Shown: piece after piece, positions 24,841 through 34,961 of the stretch
Layout of the letters: each line of letters begins with the position of its first letter
Numbering within the stretch: position 1 is the first letter of the stretch
Source: Pseudonocardiaceae bacterium
Lineage (GTDB): Bacteria; Actinomycetota; Actinomycetes; Mycobacteriales; Pseudonocardiaceae
Assembly: GCA_009377865.1 (NCBI GenBank)
Contig: WHTH01000002.1
Coordinates: forward strand, 62,001-126,000
DNA length: 64,000 nt
Direction of reading: 5' to 3'
Made by a program: the position numbers and the translations under genes
Notes under the pieces: generated by a model
The model's database searches: none
What the model was told of the DNA's origin: nothing
The model's input: only the letters and a program-made list of their open reading frames with translations

Positions 24841-25995
24841 TCAGCCCACGAGGGTGCGACCGATGATCTCCTTCATGATCTCGGTGGTGCCGCCGTAGAT
24901 CGTTTGCACCCGCGCGTCGAGGTAGGCCTTGGCGATCGGGTACTCGGTCATGTAGCCGTACCCGCCGTGCAGCTGCAGGCACCGGTCGACGGTGCGCTTG
25001 AGCATCTCGCTGGACCACCACTTGGCCATGGCAGCATCGGAGCTCGACAGCGTGCCCGCGTTGAGCTCGGTGATGCACCGGTCGACGAAGCTGCGGGTCA
25101 CCGCCGCCTCAGTGGCCATCTCGGCCAGCTCGAAGCGGGTGTTCTGGAAGCCGGCGATCGGCCGGCCGAAGGCGCTGCGCTGCTTGCAGTAGTCGATCGT
25201 CATCGACAGCGCCGCCTCGGCGCCGGCCAGCGAGCTGACTGCGATCGACAGCCGCTCCCGCGGCAGGTTCTGCATCAGGTAGCCGAAGCCCTGCCCGAGC
25301 TCGCCGAGCACGTTGCCGGCCGGCACCCGCACCTCGGTGAAGGACAGCTCCGCCGTGTCCTGCGCGTGCATCCCGAGCTTGTCGAGGTTGCGGCCGCGCT
25401 CGACACCGGGCATGTCGCGCTCGACGACGAGCAGGCTGAACCGCTGCGACCCGGCGTCGGGATCGGTGCGGGCGACCACGATCACCAGATCAGCCAGGAT
25501 GCCGTTGGAGATGAACGTCTTCTGGCCGTTGAGGATCCAGTCGGCGTCGGGCCCGGAGCCGTCGCGCACCGCGGACGTGCGGATGCCCTGCAGGTCGCTG
25601 CCGGTACCGGGCTCGGTCATCGCGATCGCCGTGATGAGCTCGCCGCTGCAGAACCCGGGCAGCCAGCGCTGCCGCTGCTCCTCGGAGCACAGTCGCAGCA
25701 GGTACGGCGCGATGACGTCGTTGTGCAGCGGAAAGCCCACGCCGGACGCGCCTGCTCGCGACAGCTCCTCGGACATGATCGCGTTGAATCGGAAGTCGGC
25801 GACCCCGCCCCCGCCGTAGGCCTCCGGCACGTCGGTGCCCAGCAGCCCAGCCTTGCCGCCGGCGAGCCACAGCTCGCGGGACACGATGCCGTCGCGCTCC
25901 CACTGTTCGTGGTGCGGGGTGACCTCGCGACCGAGGAAGTCACGCACCATGTCCCGGAACGCCTCGTGCTCGGTGTCGAAGATCACGCGTTCCAC
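24841..25995 (-). CDS. fadE: Acyl-CoA dehydrogenase
   Basis: The 384-residue protein has all family marks: an N-terminal helical domain (FDTEHEAFRDMVRDFL), the FAD/substrate segment AIAMTEPGTGSDLQGI, NGQKTFISNG, the C-terminal RxxFGRPI segment (QRSAFGRPIAGFQ), QLHGGYGYMTEYP and a YGGTTEIMKE end with the catalytic Glu region. It makes the first oxidation of fatty acyl-CoA in the cytoplasm. GTG 25995 has GAGGAGG upstream. It is divergent from the MerR regulator that heads a thiolase/FadB operon, so all three steps probably share control. Confidence 0.92.
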   Translation of the reverse strand: MERVIFDTEHEAFRDMVRDFLGREVTPHHEQWERDGIVSRELWLAGGKAGLLGTDVPEAYGGGGVADFRFNAIMSEELSRAGASGVGFPLHNDVIAPYLLRLCSEEQRQRWLPGFCSGELITAIAMTEPGTGSDLQGIRTSAVRDGSGPDADWILNGQKTFISNGILADLVIVVARTDPDAGSQRFSLLVVERDMPGVERGRNLDKLGMHAQDTAELSFTEVRVPAGNVLGELGQGFGYLMQNLPRERLSIAVSSLAGAEAALSMTIDYCKQRSAFGRPIAGFQNTRFELAEMATEAAVTRSFVDRCITELNAGTLSSSDAAMAKWWSSEMLKRTVDRCLQLHGGYGYMTEYPIAKAYLDARVQTIYGGTTEIMKEIIGRTLVG

Positions 25996-26023
25996 CGGGT
26001 TCCTCCTCGCCGCGACGTACGTT

Positions 26024-26059
26024 ACAGTCATGCTGTCGCGAACAGTACAGTTCTACTGT
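26024..26059. promoter_or_regulatory. Candidate MerR operator pair in the divergent fadE/merR region
   Basis: Two inverted repeats lie between the divergent genes: ACAG...CTGT (26024-26036, core ACAGTCATGCTGT) and ACAGTA...TACTGT (26042-26059, six-base arms, six-base gap). Both share ACAGT/ACTGT half-sites and sit where the two promoters must overlap. They are the natural binding sites for the MerR regulator encoded next to them. Confidence 0.6.
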
Positions 26060-26079
26060 CACGGTTGGGAAGGGTGCCG

Positions 26080-26843
26080 GTGGCCGATCAGGAGCTCACC
26101 ATCGCCGAGCTTGCGGCGCGAACCGGCTTCAGCGTGCGCACCATCCGGTTCTACGCCGGAATGGGCCTGATCCCGTCGCCCGAGGTCCGCGGCCGGCTGG
26201 GCCTCTACGATGCCCGGCACGTCGCGCGGCTGGAACTGGTGAGTGACATGCAGGGGCTGGGGTTCACACTCTCGGCCATCGAGGGCTACCTGGCCCGCAT
26301 CCCGATCGACCGTTCCCCCGAGGATCTCGCGTTGCACCGCGCGCTGCTGGCGCCGTGGCTGCCGGAGGATCCCGAGACCGTCGACCGCGCCGAGCTCGAC
26401 GAACGCACCGGGCGGACCGTGGATGACGACGAGCTGTCGCGCCTGGTGGCGCTCGGCGTCGTGCACGAGGACCGCGACGGCACGTTGCAGCTGACCAGCT
26501 CGGACATGCTGACCTACGGGCTGAGCCTGCTCGACGCCGAGATGGACTTCGAGGTGCAGCTGGCCTGCAAGCAGATCATCGAGCGGCACACCGGTGCACT
26601 GGCGACCGAGCTCTTCGCACTGTTCCGCGACTCCGTGCTGCGTGAGTTCCGGGAACGCGGCCACCCGCCGGAGCTGCGCGACCGGCTGCTCGCCCTGATG
26701 GAGCGGCTCAAGCCGCTGACCGTGCAAGGTGTCGTCACCAACTTCCAGCTCGCCGTCAACCGCGCGATCCGTGACTCGGTGCCGTCCGAGCGGCCCTACG
26801 AGCGGCACTCCGACCGCGAACTTCCGAAGACAGGGAGCCCGTC

Positions 26844-26847
<4 letters not shown>
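26080..26847 (+). CDS. MerR-family regulator of the beta-oxidation genes
   Basis: The 255-residue protein begins with a winged-helix MerR domain ([42 protein letters not shown]), followed by [21 protein letters not shown]. The long C-terminal part (about 140 residues) is helical and probably binds an acyl-CoA or similar ligand. GTG 26080 is chosen because GGGAAGGG lies just upstream; GTG 26074 is an alternative. Its stop overlaps the thiolase start by four bases, so regulator, thiolase and FadB form one operon. Confidence 0.85.
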
Positions 26848-28058
<1,211 letters not shown>

Positions 28059-28092
28059 GACCGGACACCTCCGAGAGGAATCAAGCAGAGCA

Positions 28093-30273
28093 ATGGCAGA
28101 ACAGAGCACCATCCGCTGGGAGCAGGACGGCTCCGGACCAGACAACGGCATCGTCACGCTGACCCTCGACGACCCCGAGCAGTCCGCCAACACGATGAAC
28201 GACCGCTACGTCGCCTCGATGGGGGCAACGGTCGACCGGCTGGAAGCGGAGCACGAGTCGATTACCGGGGTGGTCATCACCTCGGCGAAGAAGACCTTCT
28301 TCGCGGGCGGCGATCTCAACTCGCTGATCGAGGCGACCCCGGATCACGCCGACGAGATCGGGGCGCACATGGCCCTGGTCAAGAGCCAGCTGCGGCGGTT
28401 GGAGAGGCTGGGCAAGCCGGTCGTCGCCGCGATCAACGGTGCAGCGCTGGGCGGCGGGCTGGAGATCGCGCTGGCCTGCCACCACCGGGTCGCACTGGAC
28501 GCCTCCGGCAGCAAGCTCGGCTTCCCCGAGGTCACCCTCGGTCTGCTGCCCGGCGCCGGCGGCGTGACGCGCACCGTCCGGATGCTCGGTATCGCCGATG
28601 CGTGCATGAAGCTACTGCTGCAGGGCCAGCAGGTGCGCCCGCCGGAGGCAGCGGAGATCGGCATCGTCGACGAGGTGGTCTCCGACTCCGACGAGATGCT
28701 CGCGCGTGCCCGCGAGTGGATCAGGGCCAACCCCGAGGCCGCGCAGCCCTGGGACACCAAGGGTTACAAGATCCCCGGTGGCACGCCGGCGAGCCCGTCG
28801 CTGGCGGCCACGCTGCCCGCGTTCCCGGCGACGTTGCGCAAGCAACTCAAGGGCGCGCCGATGCCGGCGCCGCACCACATCCTGTGCGCCGCGGTGGAGG
28901 GCACACAGGTCGACTTCGACACGGCGCTGTCCATCGAGGGCCGGTATTTCGTCGACCTCGTCACCGGCCAGATCTCGAAGAACATGATCAAGGCGTTCTT
29001 CTTCGATCTGCAGCACATCAACAAGGGCGGCAGCAGGCCGGACGGATACGAGCGCACCACCTTCCGCAAAGTCGGCGTGCTCGGTGCCGGGATGATGGGC
29101 GCCGGCATCGCCTACTCCTGCTCGCACGGCGGCATGGAGGTCGTGCTCCGCGACGTCAGCCAGGAGGCGGCCGAGAAGGGCAAGTCCTACTCGACCGGGC
29201 TGCTGGACAAGGCAGTCTCGCGGGGCAAGAGCACTCCCGAGAAGCGTGCCGAGACACTGGCGCGGATCACCCCCACGACCGGGGCCGCCGACCTGGCGGG
29301 CTGCGACCTGGTCATCGAGGCGGTGTTCGAGGATCCGGCGCTGAAGAAGCACGTCTATGCCGAGGTCGAGCCCGTCGTGGCGTCGGACGCGCTGCTGTGC
29401 TCGAACACCTCCACGTTGCCGATCACCGACCTTGCCGAAGGTGTCTCGCGACCGCAGGACTTCATCGGCCTGCACTTCTTCTCCCCGGTGGACAAGATGC
29501 CGCTGGTGGAGATCATCCGCGGCGAGCAGACCTCGGACGCCGCGCTGGCCAAGGCGATCGACGTGGTGCAGCAGATCAACAAGACCCCGATCGTCGTCAA
29601 CGACAGCCGCGGCTTCTTCACCAGCCGGGTCATCGGCACCTTCATCAACGAGGGCGTCGCGATGCTCGGCGAGGGCGCCGCGCCGTCGTCGATCGAGCAG
29701 GCGTCGTCGCAGGCCGGTTACCCCGCGCCGGTGCTGCAGCTGACCGATGAGCTCACCCTGACGTTGACCCGCAAGATCCGTGAGGAGACCCGTCGCGGCG
29801 TCGAGGTGGACGGTCAGACGTGGACGCCGCACCCGGCCGACGCGGTCGTCGACCGGATGGTGCTGGAGTTCGAGCGGCCCGGCCGATCCGGGGGTGCGGG
29901 CTTCTACAACTACGTCGACGGCAAGCGCGATCGGCTGTGGCCGGGGCTGACCGAGCACTTCGGTCCGTTCCGGCCCGACGCTGTGCCGTTCGAGGACATG
30001 GTCGAGCGGATGCTGTTCGCCGAGGCGCTCGAGACGGTGAAGTGCTTCGACGAGGGCGTGATCACCTCGGTACCCGACGCCAACATCGGATCGATCATGG
30101 GCATCGGGTTCCCGCCGTGGACCGGTGGCGTGGTGCAGTACATGAACGGCTACCCCGGCGGGCTGACCGGGTTCGTGGCCCGCGCCAAGGAACTGGCCGA
30201 CCGTTACGGCGAGCGGTTCGACCCGCCCGCGTCGCTGGTCGCCAGGGCCGACGCCGGCGAGCGTTTCGAGTGA
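28093..30273 (+). CDS. fadB: Fatty acid oxidation multifunctional protein (hydratase/3-hydroxyacyl-CoA dehydrogenase)
   Basis: The 726-residue protein has an N-terminal enoyl-CoA hydratase domain (FFAGGDLNSL, NGAALGGGLEIALACHHR, LPGAGGVTRTVRML). From about residue 325 is the NAD-binding hydroxyacyl-CoA dehydrogenase domain (GVLGAGMMGAGIAYSCSHGG, CSNTSTLPI, GLHFFSPVDKMPLVEIIRG), and then the two HAD C-terminal domains. The usual size for FadB/FadJ types is about 710-730. It performs steps two and three of beta-oxidation and is operonic with the thiolase. Confidence 0.94.
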   Translation: MAEQSTIRWEQDGSGPDNGIVTLTLDDPEQSANTMNDRYVASMGATVDRLEAEHESITGVVITSAKKTFFAGGDLNSLIEATPDHADEIGAHMALVKSQLRRLERLGKPVVAAINGAALGGGLEIALACHHRVALDASGSKLGFPEVTLGLLPGAGGVTRTVRMLGIADACMKLLLQGQQVRPPEAAEIGIVDEVVSDSDEMLARAREWIRANPEAAQPWDTKGYKIPGGTPASPSLAATLPAFPATLRKQLKGAPMPAPHHILCAAVEGTQVDFDTALSIEGRYFVDLVTGQISKNMIKAFFFDLQHINKGGSRPDGYERTTFRKVGVLGAGMMGAGIAYSCSHGGMEVVLRDVSQEAAEKGKSYSTGLLDKAVSRGKSTPEKRAETLARITPTTGAADLAGCDLVIEAVFEDPALKKHVYAEVEPVVASDALLCSNTSTLPITDLAEGVSRPQDFIGLHFFSPVDKMPLVEIIRGEQTSDAALAKAIDVVQQINKTPIVVNDSRGFFTSRVIGTFINEGVAMLGEGAAPSSIEQASSQAGYPAPVLQLTDELTLTLTRKIREETRRGVEVDGQTWTPHPADAVVDRMVLEFERPGRSGGAGFYNYVDGKRDRLWPGLTEHFGPFRPDAVPFEDMVERMLFAEALETVKCFDEGVITSVPDANIGSIMGIGFPPWTGGVVQYMNGYPGGLTGFVARAKELADRYGERFDPPASLVARADAGERFE

Positions 30274-30434
30274 GCGGTGCAGTGACGCCCGGATCACGGC
30301 GCTCGCCGAAGCAGGGGCAATCACGCTACGTCGACATCGGCACCTGCAGCGGGGCACGACTGGGGGACGGGCGCAGTTTGCGGTGGCTCCCGACCGGGTA
30401 GAGGATCGGTGTTCCCTGAAAGGGAGGAGCTGAT

Positions 30435-30635
30435 ATGGGTTTCGAGGACATCAAGAAGAAGGCCAAGGACGCCCTCGGGCAGCACAGCGACAAGGTCGAG
30501 GGCGGCATCGACAAGGTCAGTCAGTTCGCGAAGGACCGCTTCGGTCACGAGGACAAGATCGACTCGGCGACCGAGAAGGCCAAGGGCTACCTTGGTCAGG
30601 ACGACACCGGCCAGGACAACACCGACAAGCGCTGA
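30435..30635 (+). CDS. MT0933-like antitoxin-type small protein
   Basis: The 66-residue hydrophilic, helical protein (MGFEDIKKKAKDALGQHSDK, KVEGGIDKVSQFAKDRFG) follows the pattern of the actinobacterial MT0933/Rv0909 antitoxin family, which also resembles CsbD-like stress proteins. No toxin gene lies next to it, so an antitoxin role is doubtful. AGGGAGGAGC lies before ATG 30435. A strong hairpin follows the gene. Confidence 0.75.
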   Translation: MGFEDIKKKAKDALGQHSDKVEGGIDKVSQFAKDRFGHEDKIDSATEKAKGYLGQDDTGQDNTDKR

Positions 30636-30654
30636 GGGCACGACCTCTCACGTC

Positions 30655-30700
30655 ACGAAGGCCCCCTTCGCCTCATCACGCGAGGCGAAGGGGCCTTCGT
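30655..30700 (+). terminator. Strong terminator hairpin
   Basis: The left arm 30655-30674 (ACGAAGGCCCCCTTCGCCTC) and right arm 30682-30700 are complementary over 19 bases with one bulged C and a seven-base loop. It sits 19 bases after the small antitoxin-like gene and is an intrinsic terminator candidate, probably with bidirectional effect. Confidence 0.75.
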
Positions 30701-30821
30701 TGCGCGTAGCACGGTGCAGTTGCCGGACGCGAGCGGGTAGCTAGTAGCGTCGGGTCCGCGGCGCTCACGCCGGCCGAGGGGCGCCCGGCCCACCCCGTCA
30801 GCGCCGTCGCGCGGGGCGCCG

Positions 30822-31316
30822 GTGGAGACCTCGATCCGGTCGTTCGATGTGCGCGGCGACCGCGACGGGCTCGTGACGGGAGGTGCAGATCTGACCGCGC
30901 TGGACGTCGATCGCGTGCACGCCGAGCCGTCGACCGTGCCCGTGCAGATCTTCGATCTCGACGGTGCGCTGCTCGCCGAGGCAGCGGCACCGACCACTCG
31001 CGAGTCCGCCGCCCCCAGCGACACGGATGCCCCGGTGCTGAGCTTGCTGGGGCGGGAGCGCGCTGGCTTCGGACCGACGAGCGTGCCCACCCTGGCCCGG
31101 CTCGGCCGTGCAGCCGTTGCCGAGAACGGGAAGCGGGACGTCGCGGTGCAGTTACCGGAGGAGGGAGCACCCGACGACCCGGCACCCGTCGACCCGGAAA
31201 ACGTCGACCCGGAAAGCTTCGACGACGCGCCCAGCGGGTCGGCGTTGAGCACGCTCGACGCGGTGGCGCTGTTCGGCGAGGCTGCGCGGGGGCAGTTCGC
31301 CGGCCGCGACTGCTGA
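30822..31316 (+). CDS. Hypothetical acidic protein (164 aa)
   Basis: The product is acidic and Ala/Pro-rich, with a FDLDGALLAEAA strand-like stretch, a linker with short repeats (VDPENVDPESFDD) and a helical C-terminus ending GRDC. I do not recognise a family. The long antisense ORF over the same bases looks like a high-GC shadow. The gene ends nine bases before the AI-2E permease start, so the two may be co-transcribed. Start choice is uncertain. Confidence 0.5.
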   Translation: METSIRSFDVRGDRDGLVTGGADLTALDVDRVHAEPSTVPVQIFDLDGALLAEAAAPTTRESAAPSDTDAPVLSLLGRERAGFGPTSVPTLARLGRAAVAENGKRDVAVQLPEEGAPDDPAPVDPENVDPESFDDAPSGSALSTLDAVALFGEAARGQFAGRDC

Positions 31317-31325
31317 GCCGATAGC

Positions 31326-32546
31326 GTGACCCGAGTGGACGAGCAGCTCTCCCCTCGGGAGGCGGCCGATGCGGTGCCCTACCCGCTACGAGTAGCGGCC
31401 GCGGTGTGCTGGCGCTTCCTGGTGGTCGCCGTGGCGCTGACCGTGATCGGTTACGTGCTGATCCAGCTGCGGGTGGTGACCATCTCGCTCGCCATCGCGC
31501 TGCTGCTCGCGGCGGGTCTCGGACCGTTGGTGGACGGGCTGGCCCGGCGCAGGGTGCCGCGCGGGCTGGCGACCGCGGTGGTGATGGTAGGCGGGCTGGC
31601 CGGCTTCGGTGGGCTGCTGGGCTTCGTGATCCAGGCCTTCGTCGCGGGCCTGCCCGACCTCCAGCAGCAGGTGGAAACCAGTGTGGAGGCCGCCCGGCGA
31701 TTCCTCGACAGCGGCCCGTTCGGCCTACCACCGATCAACATCGACACCCTGTTCAACCAGGTCAGCGAAGTGGTGTCGAGCAACACCGACACGATCACCT
31801 CGGGAGCACTGGCGACTGCACTGTCGGTCGGAGAGTTCCTCGGCGGGTTAGCCCTCGCGCTCTTCGCGCTGATCATCCTGCTGTACAGCGGCGCGAGCAC
31901 CTGGCAGTTCCTGCTCAAGCTGGTCCCCACGTCGGTGCGCCGTCGCGTCGATGTCGCCGGGCAGCGCAGCTTCGCCTCGTTGATCGGCTATGCACGGGCG
32001 ACGGTGCTGGTCGCGGTCGTCGACGCGATCGGCATCGGCATCGGCCTGCTCGCGGTGGGTGCCCCGCTGGTGATCCCGCTGACCGCGTTGGTGTTCCTGT
32101 CGGCGTTCGTCCCGGTCGTCGGTGCGGTGGTCTCGGGCGTCGTCGCGGTGCTCGTGGTGCTGGTGACCAACGGCCTGGTCCCGGCACTGATCGTGCTGGG
32201 CGTGGTGCTCGGCGTACAGCAGCTCGAAGGCAACATACTGCAGCCGCTGATACTGGGCCGGGCGGTTCAACTCAACGCGCTCGCTGTCGTGCTGGCGGTG
32301 TCGATCGGCGCCGTGCTCGCGGGTATCGCCGGCGCGCTGCTATCGGTTCCGCTGCTCGCCGCGCTGAACTCCGGCATCGGCTCGCTGGTCAGGGGCGAGG
32401 CCGAAGCCGAGTCGGTGGACCCCGACGATCCGGCGGAGGCGACGCCGCCCGCGGCAGAGCCCGAGGTCACGGGTGACCGGGCGGCTGAGAACGGGACGGA
32501 CGACGAGTCCGGTGACAAACCCGATCCGCTGCTGGGACGCGGGTGA
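31326..32546 (+). CDS. AI-2E family transporter (PerM-like permease)
   Basis: The 406-residue protein has about eight spans with the family's central segment and the motifs SLIGYARATVLVAVVDAIGIG, FVPVVGAVVSG and EGNILQPLILGRAVQLNAL, the last diagnostic for the AI-2E/PerM superfamily. A long acidic, disordered tail (after about residue 360) is typical of actinobacterial members. Members export or import small molecules, or Na+/H+; the substrate is unknown. GTG 31326 lacks a clear Shine-Dalgarno site. Confidence 0.88.
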   Translation: MTRVDEQLSPREAADAVPYPLRVAAAVCWRFLVVAVALTVIGYVLIQLRVVTISLAIALLLAAGLGPLVDGLARRRVPRGLATAVVMVGGLAGFGGLLGFVIQAFVAGLPDLQQQVETSVEAARRFLDSGPFGLPPINIDTLFNQVSEVVSSNTDTITSGALATALSVGEFLGGLALALFALIILLYSGASTWQFLLKLVPTSVRRRVDVAGQRSFASLIGYARATVLVAVVDAIGIGIGLLAVGAPLVIPLTALVFLSAFVPVVGAVVSGVVAVLVVLVTNGLVPALIVLGVVLGVQQLEGNILQPLILGRAVQLNALAVVLAVSIGAVLAGIAGALLSVPLLAALNSGIGSLVRGEAEAESVDPDDPAEATPPAAEPEVTGDRAAENGTDDESGDKPDPLLGRG

Positions 32547-32564
32547 GGGCGTCGGCGGCGCTCA

Positions 32565-32687
32565 CTACGGACGGCCGCCACGGCGGAACGGCCGGGCGAT
32601 AGCCTCGACGACCGCCTGTACCAGCCTGATGGGAAATGTGACCACGGCCTTGAGGAAGTTCAAGATCGTGTGCAGGACGTGTGCCAT
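32565..32687 (-). CDS. Small amphipathic protein (40 aa)
   Basis: A 40-residue protein (MAHVLHTILNFLKAVVTFPI, then RLVQAVVEAIARPFRR) with AGAGG before ATG 32687. It has an amphipathic helix and a basic Pro-Phe-Arg end. It resembles the very short actinobacterial proteins sometimes grouped by an LPFR-like motif, but this is not certain. It could lie on a membrane. It is convergent with the AI-2E gene. Confidence 0.6.
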   Translation of the reverse strand: MAHVLHTILNFLKAVVTFPIRLVQAVVEAIARPFRRGGRP

Positions 32688-32733
32688 TGGTGTGCCTCTC
32701 TGCGTTGGTTGGGGTCGCTGGGTTCGATCGGTG

Positions 32734-33255
32734 CTACGGACCGAGTAGGGCCTGGTAGAGCAGGAAGGCATTCTGGTAGCGGTCCTCGGGTCGTTTGGCG
32801 ATGGCGCGCAGGATCACCGCCGCCAGCTCCGGTGCCACGGTGGGCTGCACCGAGTCGGGCGCCGGTGGTGCCTGGTTGACATGCGGAAAGGCGACGGCCG
32901 CCGGGTCGGAGCCGACGAAGGGGGACGGCCGGTCAGCATGTGAACAGGCAACCTCGCGATGCCGAAGTCCATCATCTTTGGCCGTGCCGTCGTGGCAGAT
33001 CATGATGTTGGCAGGGGTCACATCGCGGTGTATCACGCCGCACTGGTGGGCTGCTTCGAGCGCGCTGCGGACTTGGGTTCCGATGGTCACTGCACGCATT
33101 GCCGACATGTGGTGCTCGCGAGCCAATAGCTCGCGCAGCGACTCACCCTCGAGGTACTCCATCACCACGAACACCGCCTGTGCGGACCGCCCGATGTCGT
33201 GCACCGCGACGACGTGCGGGTGGCTCAGCGACGCTGCCGCTCGAGCTTCGGCTGC
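32734..33255 (-). pseudogene. Serine/threonine protein kinase fragment (PknB type)
   Basis: From about 33255 leftward the frame reads EARAAASLSHPHVVAVHDIG, MEYLEGESLRELL and the catalytic-loop HRDVTPANIMI. The following DFG region is frameshifted: another frame at the same spot gives KMMDFGIAR. After a gap the kinase end reappears (APELAAVILRAIAKRPEDRY). Missing parts are the glycine loop, the VAVK lysine, the activation segment and most of the C-lobe. It has no start of its own. It abuts a truncated mug gene on the other strand. Confidence 0.75.
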
Positions 33256-33494
33256 GCGAGCTGGTCGCCGAGGTGGGGCCGCGCTGGCTGGCCGTCGTCG
33301 GCATCACCGCATACCGCATCGCCTTCGCCAGCCCGAGGGCCGTGGTCGGTCCGCAGCAACTCAGGCTCGGCGCGACCCGCGTCTGGGCGCTGCCGAATCC
33401 GAGCGGTCTCAATGCGCACTGGCCGCTGCCGGCGATGGTGTCGGAGTTCGCACGGCTGCGAGTGGCCGCGGCGGCTGCGGCGGAGGATGCTTGA
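33240..33494 (+). pseudogene. mug: C-terminal fragment of a G/U mismatch-specific DNA glycosylase
   Basis: The frame ending at 33494 carries LAVVGITAYRIAFASPRAVV and RVWALPNPSGLNAHWPLPAM, the C-terminal half of Mug/TDG glycosylases (the NPSGLNAH loop is diagnostic). The N-terminal catalytic half is missing; upstream bases belong to the antisense kinase fragment. Mug removes uracil or thymine from G mismatches. This remnant has no plausible start and should be non-functional. Confidence 0.75.
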
Positions 33495-33520
33495 AGGCGC
33501 AACCAGGGAGGTGATCCACG

Positions 33521-34024
33521 ATGTCCGTATCGGATGTGCAGCGCCAGCAATTGTCGGCGCAGCGGGACCGGATCCGCGAGGAGACGATGCTGCCGCGCGA
33601 GCAGCGACCGGTCAGCAGTGCGCGGGGGATCCACCACGCCGCGCTGATCTCGTCCGACGTGCGCCGGACCGTCGACTTCTACCAGGGCCTGCTCGGCTTC
33701 CCCCTCACCGACATCTTCGAGAACCGTGACCTGCCGGGGTCGACCCACTTCTTCTTCGACGTGGGCAACGGCAACACCGTCGCCTTCTTCGACCTGCCCG
33801 GCGTCGACGTCGGACCCTACGCCGAGGTGCTGGGCGGGCTGCACCACCTGGCGATCTCCGTCGAGCCGCAGCGGTGGCAGCGGATCCGGGACGAGATGGA
33901 CGCGCAGGGGGTGGAGTACATGCTCGAGAGCGGCACCTCGATCTACTTCCGGGACCCGGACGGTGCGCGCGTAGAGCTCATCGCCGACCCGCTCGGCGAG
34001 ATGTACGGCCACAGCGTGTTCTGA
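33521..34024 (+). CDS. VOC/glyoxalase family protein
   Basis: The 167-residue protein has an N-terminal helical extension, then a VOC metal-enzyme fold with paired betaalphabetabetabeta units: GIHHAALISSDVRRTVDFYQ, FFDVGNGNTVAFFDLPG, GGLHHLAISVEP and IYFRDPDGARVELIAD. The His and Glu positions for metal binding appear kept. GGGAGGTGAT stands seven bases before ATG 33521. It may be a dioxygenase, lyase or resistance protein; specificity is unreadable. Confidence 0.85.
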   Translation: MSVSDVQRQQLSAQRDRIREETMLPREQRPVSSARGIHHAALISSDVRRTVDFYQGLLGFPLTDIFENRDLPGSTHFFFDVGNGNTVAFFDLPGVDVGPYAEVLGGLHHLAISVEPQRWQRIRDEMDAQGVEYMLESGTSIYFRDPDGARVELIADPLGEMYGHSVF

Positions 34025-34090
34025 GATGCTCGTACCTGAGGGCGGCTGAGCGTGTCCGATTCGTTCAAGGCGGCGTGCCGGGTGTCGTCA

Positions 34091-34105
34091 TATGGTTCGT
34101 CCATG
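34091..34105 (+). promoter_or_regulatory. Promoter -10 TATGGT for a leaderless transcript
   Basis: TATGGT (34091-34096) is six bases before ATG 34103 of the VOC protein gene and fits TANNNT. No Shine-Dalgarno sequence is seen, so translation probably starts on a leaderless mRNA. Confidence 0.5.
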
Positions 34106-34507
34106 CTCATCGACGCACGGCTTGACGTGATCGGCCTGGTGGTCGCAGACATGGCCACTTCGCTCGCCTTCTACCGCCGCCTCGGCTTGGATCTGTCGGC
34201 CGAGGCGGACGAGCAGCCGCACGTGGAGGTGACCGTGCCCGGTGGGCTACGGCTGGCCTTCGACAGCGAGGAGGTGATCCGCTCCTTCGCGCCGGACTGG
34301 CAGCCGCCGGACCGCGCCGGCCGGGTCAGCCTCGCGTTCCGGGTCGACGGCCCGCAGGACGTGGACGCCGCGTACGCCGAGCTCGTCGGCGCCGGCTACC
34401 ACGGTGAGCGGGTCCCGTGGGATGCGTTCTGGGGACAGCGCTACGCCGTGCTGCACGATCCGCACGGCAACACCGTCGACCTGTTCGCCCCGCTCGACGG
34501 CGGCTGA
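34103..34507 (+). CDS. VOC/glyoxalase family protein (bleomycin-resistance-like fold)
   Basis: The 134-residue protein shows a single VOC unit set: [20 protein letters not shown], ending in [22 protein letters not shown] 34103 is chosen over ATG 34052 because of the -10 box and because the domain starts there. Members of this group often bind drugs or serve as small-molecule enzymes. It is unrelated in sequence detail to the VOC gene just upstream. Confidence 0.83.
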   Translation: MLIDARLDVIGLVVADMATSLAFYRRLGLDLSAEADEQPHVEVTVPGGLRLAFDSEEVIRSFAPDWQPPDRAGRVSLAFRVDGPQDVDAAYAELVGAGYHGERVPWDAFWGQRYAVLHDPHGNTVDLFAPLDGG

Positions 34508-34660
34508 CCGCCCCGGATGCAACCATGCCCGGTGGCGCGCAGGCCCCTGGTTACGCGCTGTGAGCCCAGAGGTCGGACACCCTCGCGCACTCCCTGTGTT
34601 TTGAGTCGCGTGGTGAATCAGGGCGCCGCGCACGCCTGATGACCAGTGAGTCACTGGCCG

Positions 34661-34960
34661 ACTCAGCTCCCCGAGCGGCACCCGTTGATCCCGCAGCGCG
34701 TGCGCGGGTACCCCGAGCACGGGTGGCGCCGCGCCGGGCCGGAACCTGACGCCCACGAGCGACTCTCCCGGGGTCGCCGCAGCGAGGAATGCCGCGGTGT
34801 CCGGCCCGGCGACGTGCACCGCACCGCCCGTCCAGATCAGGTCCATACAGCCGTCGGGAAGCACTCGCTGTTGCCGCTCGATATCCACGTCGTCGCGCCA
34901 CAGGGCTGCCACCGCGCCCGCCAGCGGGGCCGGCGGTCGGCCCTCGCGGTAGCCCGTCAC
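34661..34960 (-). pseudogene. Truncated AraC-type regulator (N-terminal sensor half only)
   Basis: The first 100 residues read like the DUF6597-type sensor half of AraC regulators: [51 protein letters not shown] and [10 protein letters not shown]. After that the frame becomes unlike protein and runs through the antisense of the VOC gene; no AraC helix-turn-helix follows. Its GTG start is one base after the MFS stop, so it was once the regulator in that operon. Confidence 0.72.
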
Positions 34961-34961
34961 G

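Noticed and set aside
24220-26079. A 875-codon plus-strand ORF running into the MerR gene
   Set aside because: It is the shadow of the acetoacetate decarboxylase-like and acyl-CoA dehydrogenase genes; only its end from 26080 is a real protein.
30653-31252. Minus-strand ORF of 199 codons opposite the acidic hypothetical protein
   Set aside because: It is Ser/Arg/Ala-rich in a shadow-like way and runs into a terminator hairpin.
33143-34012. Minus-strand ORF of 289 codons opposite the VOC gene
   Set aside because: The VOC protein on the plus strand has strong motifs and a Shine-Dalgarno site; the antisense text has none.
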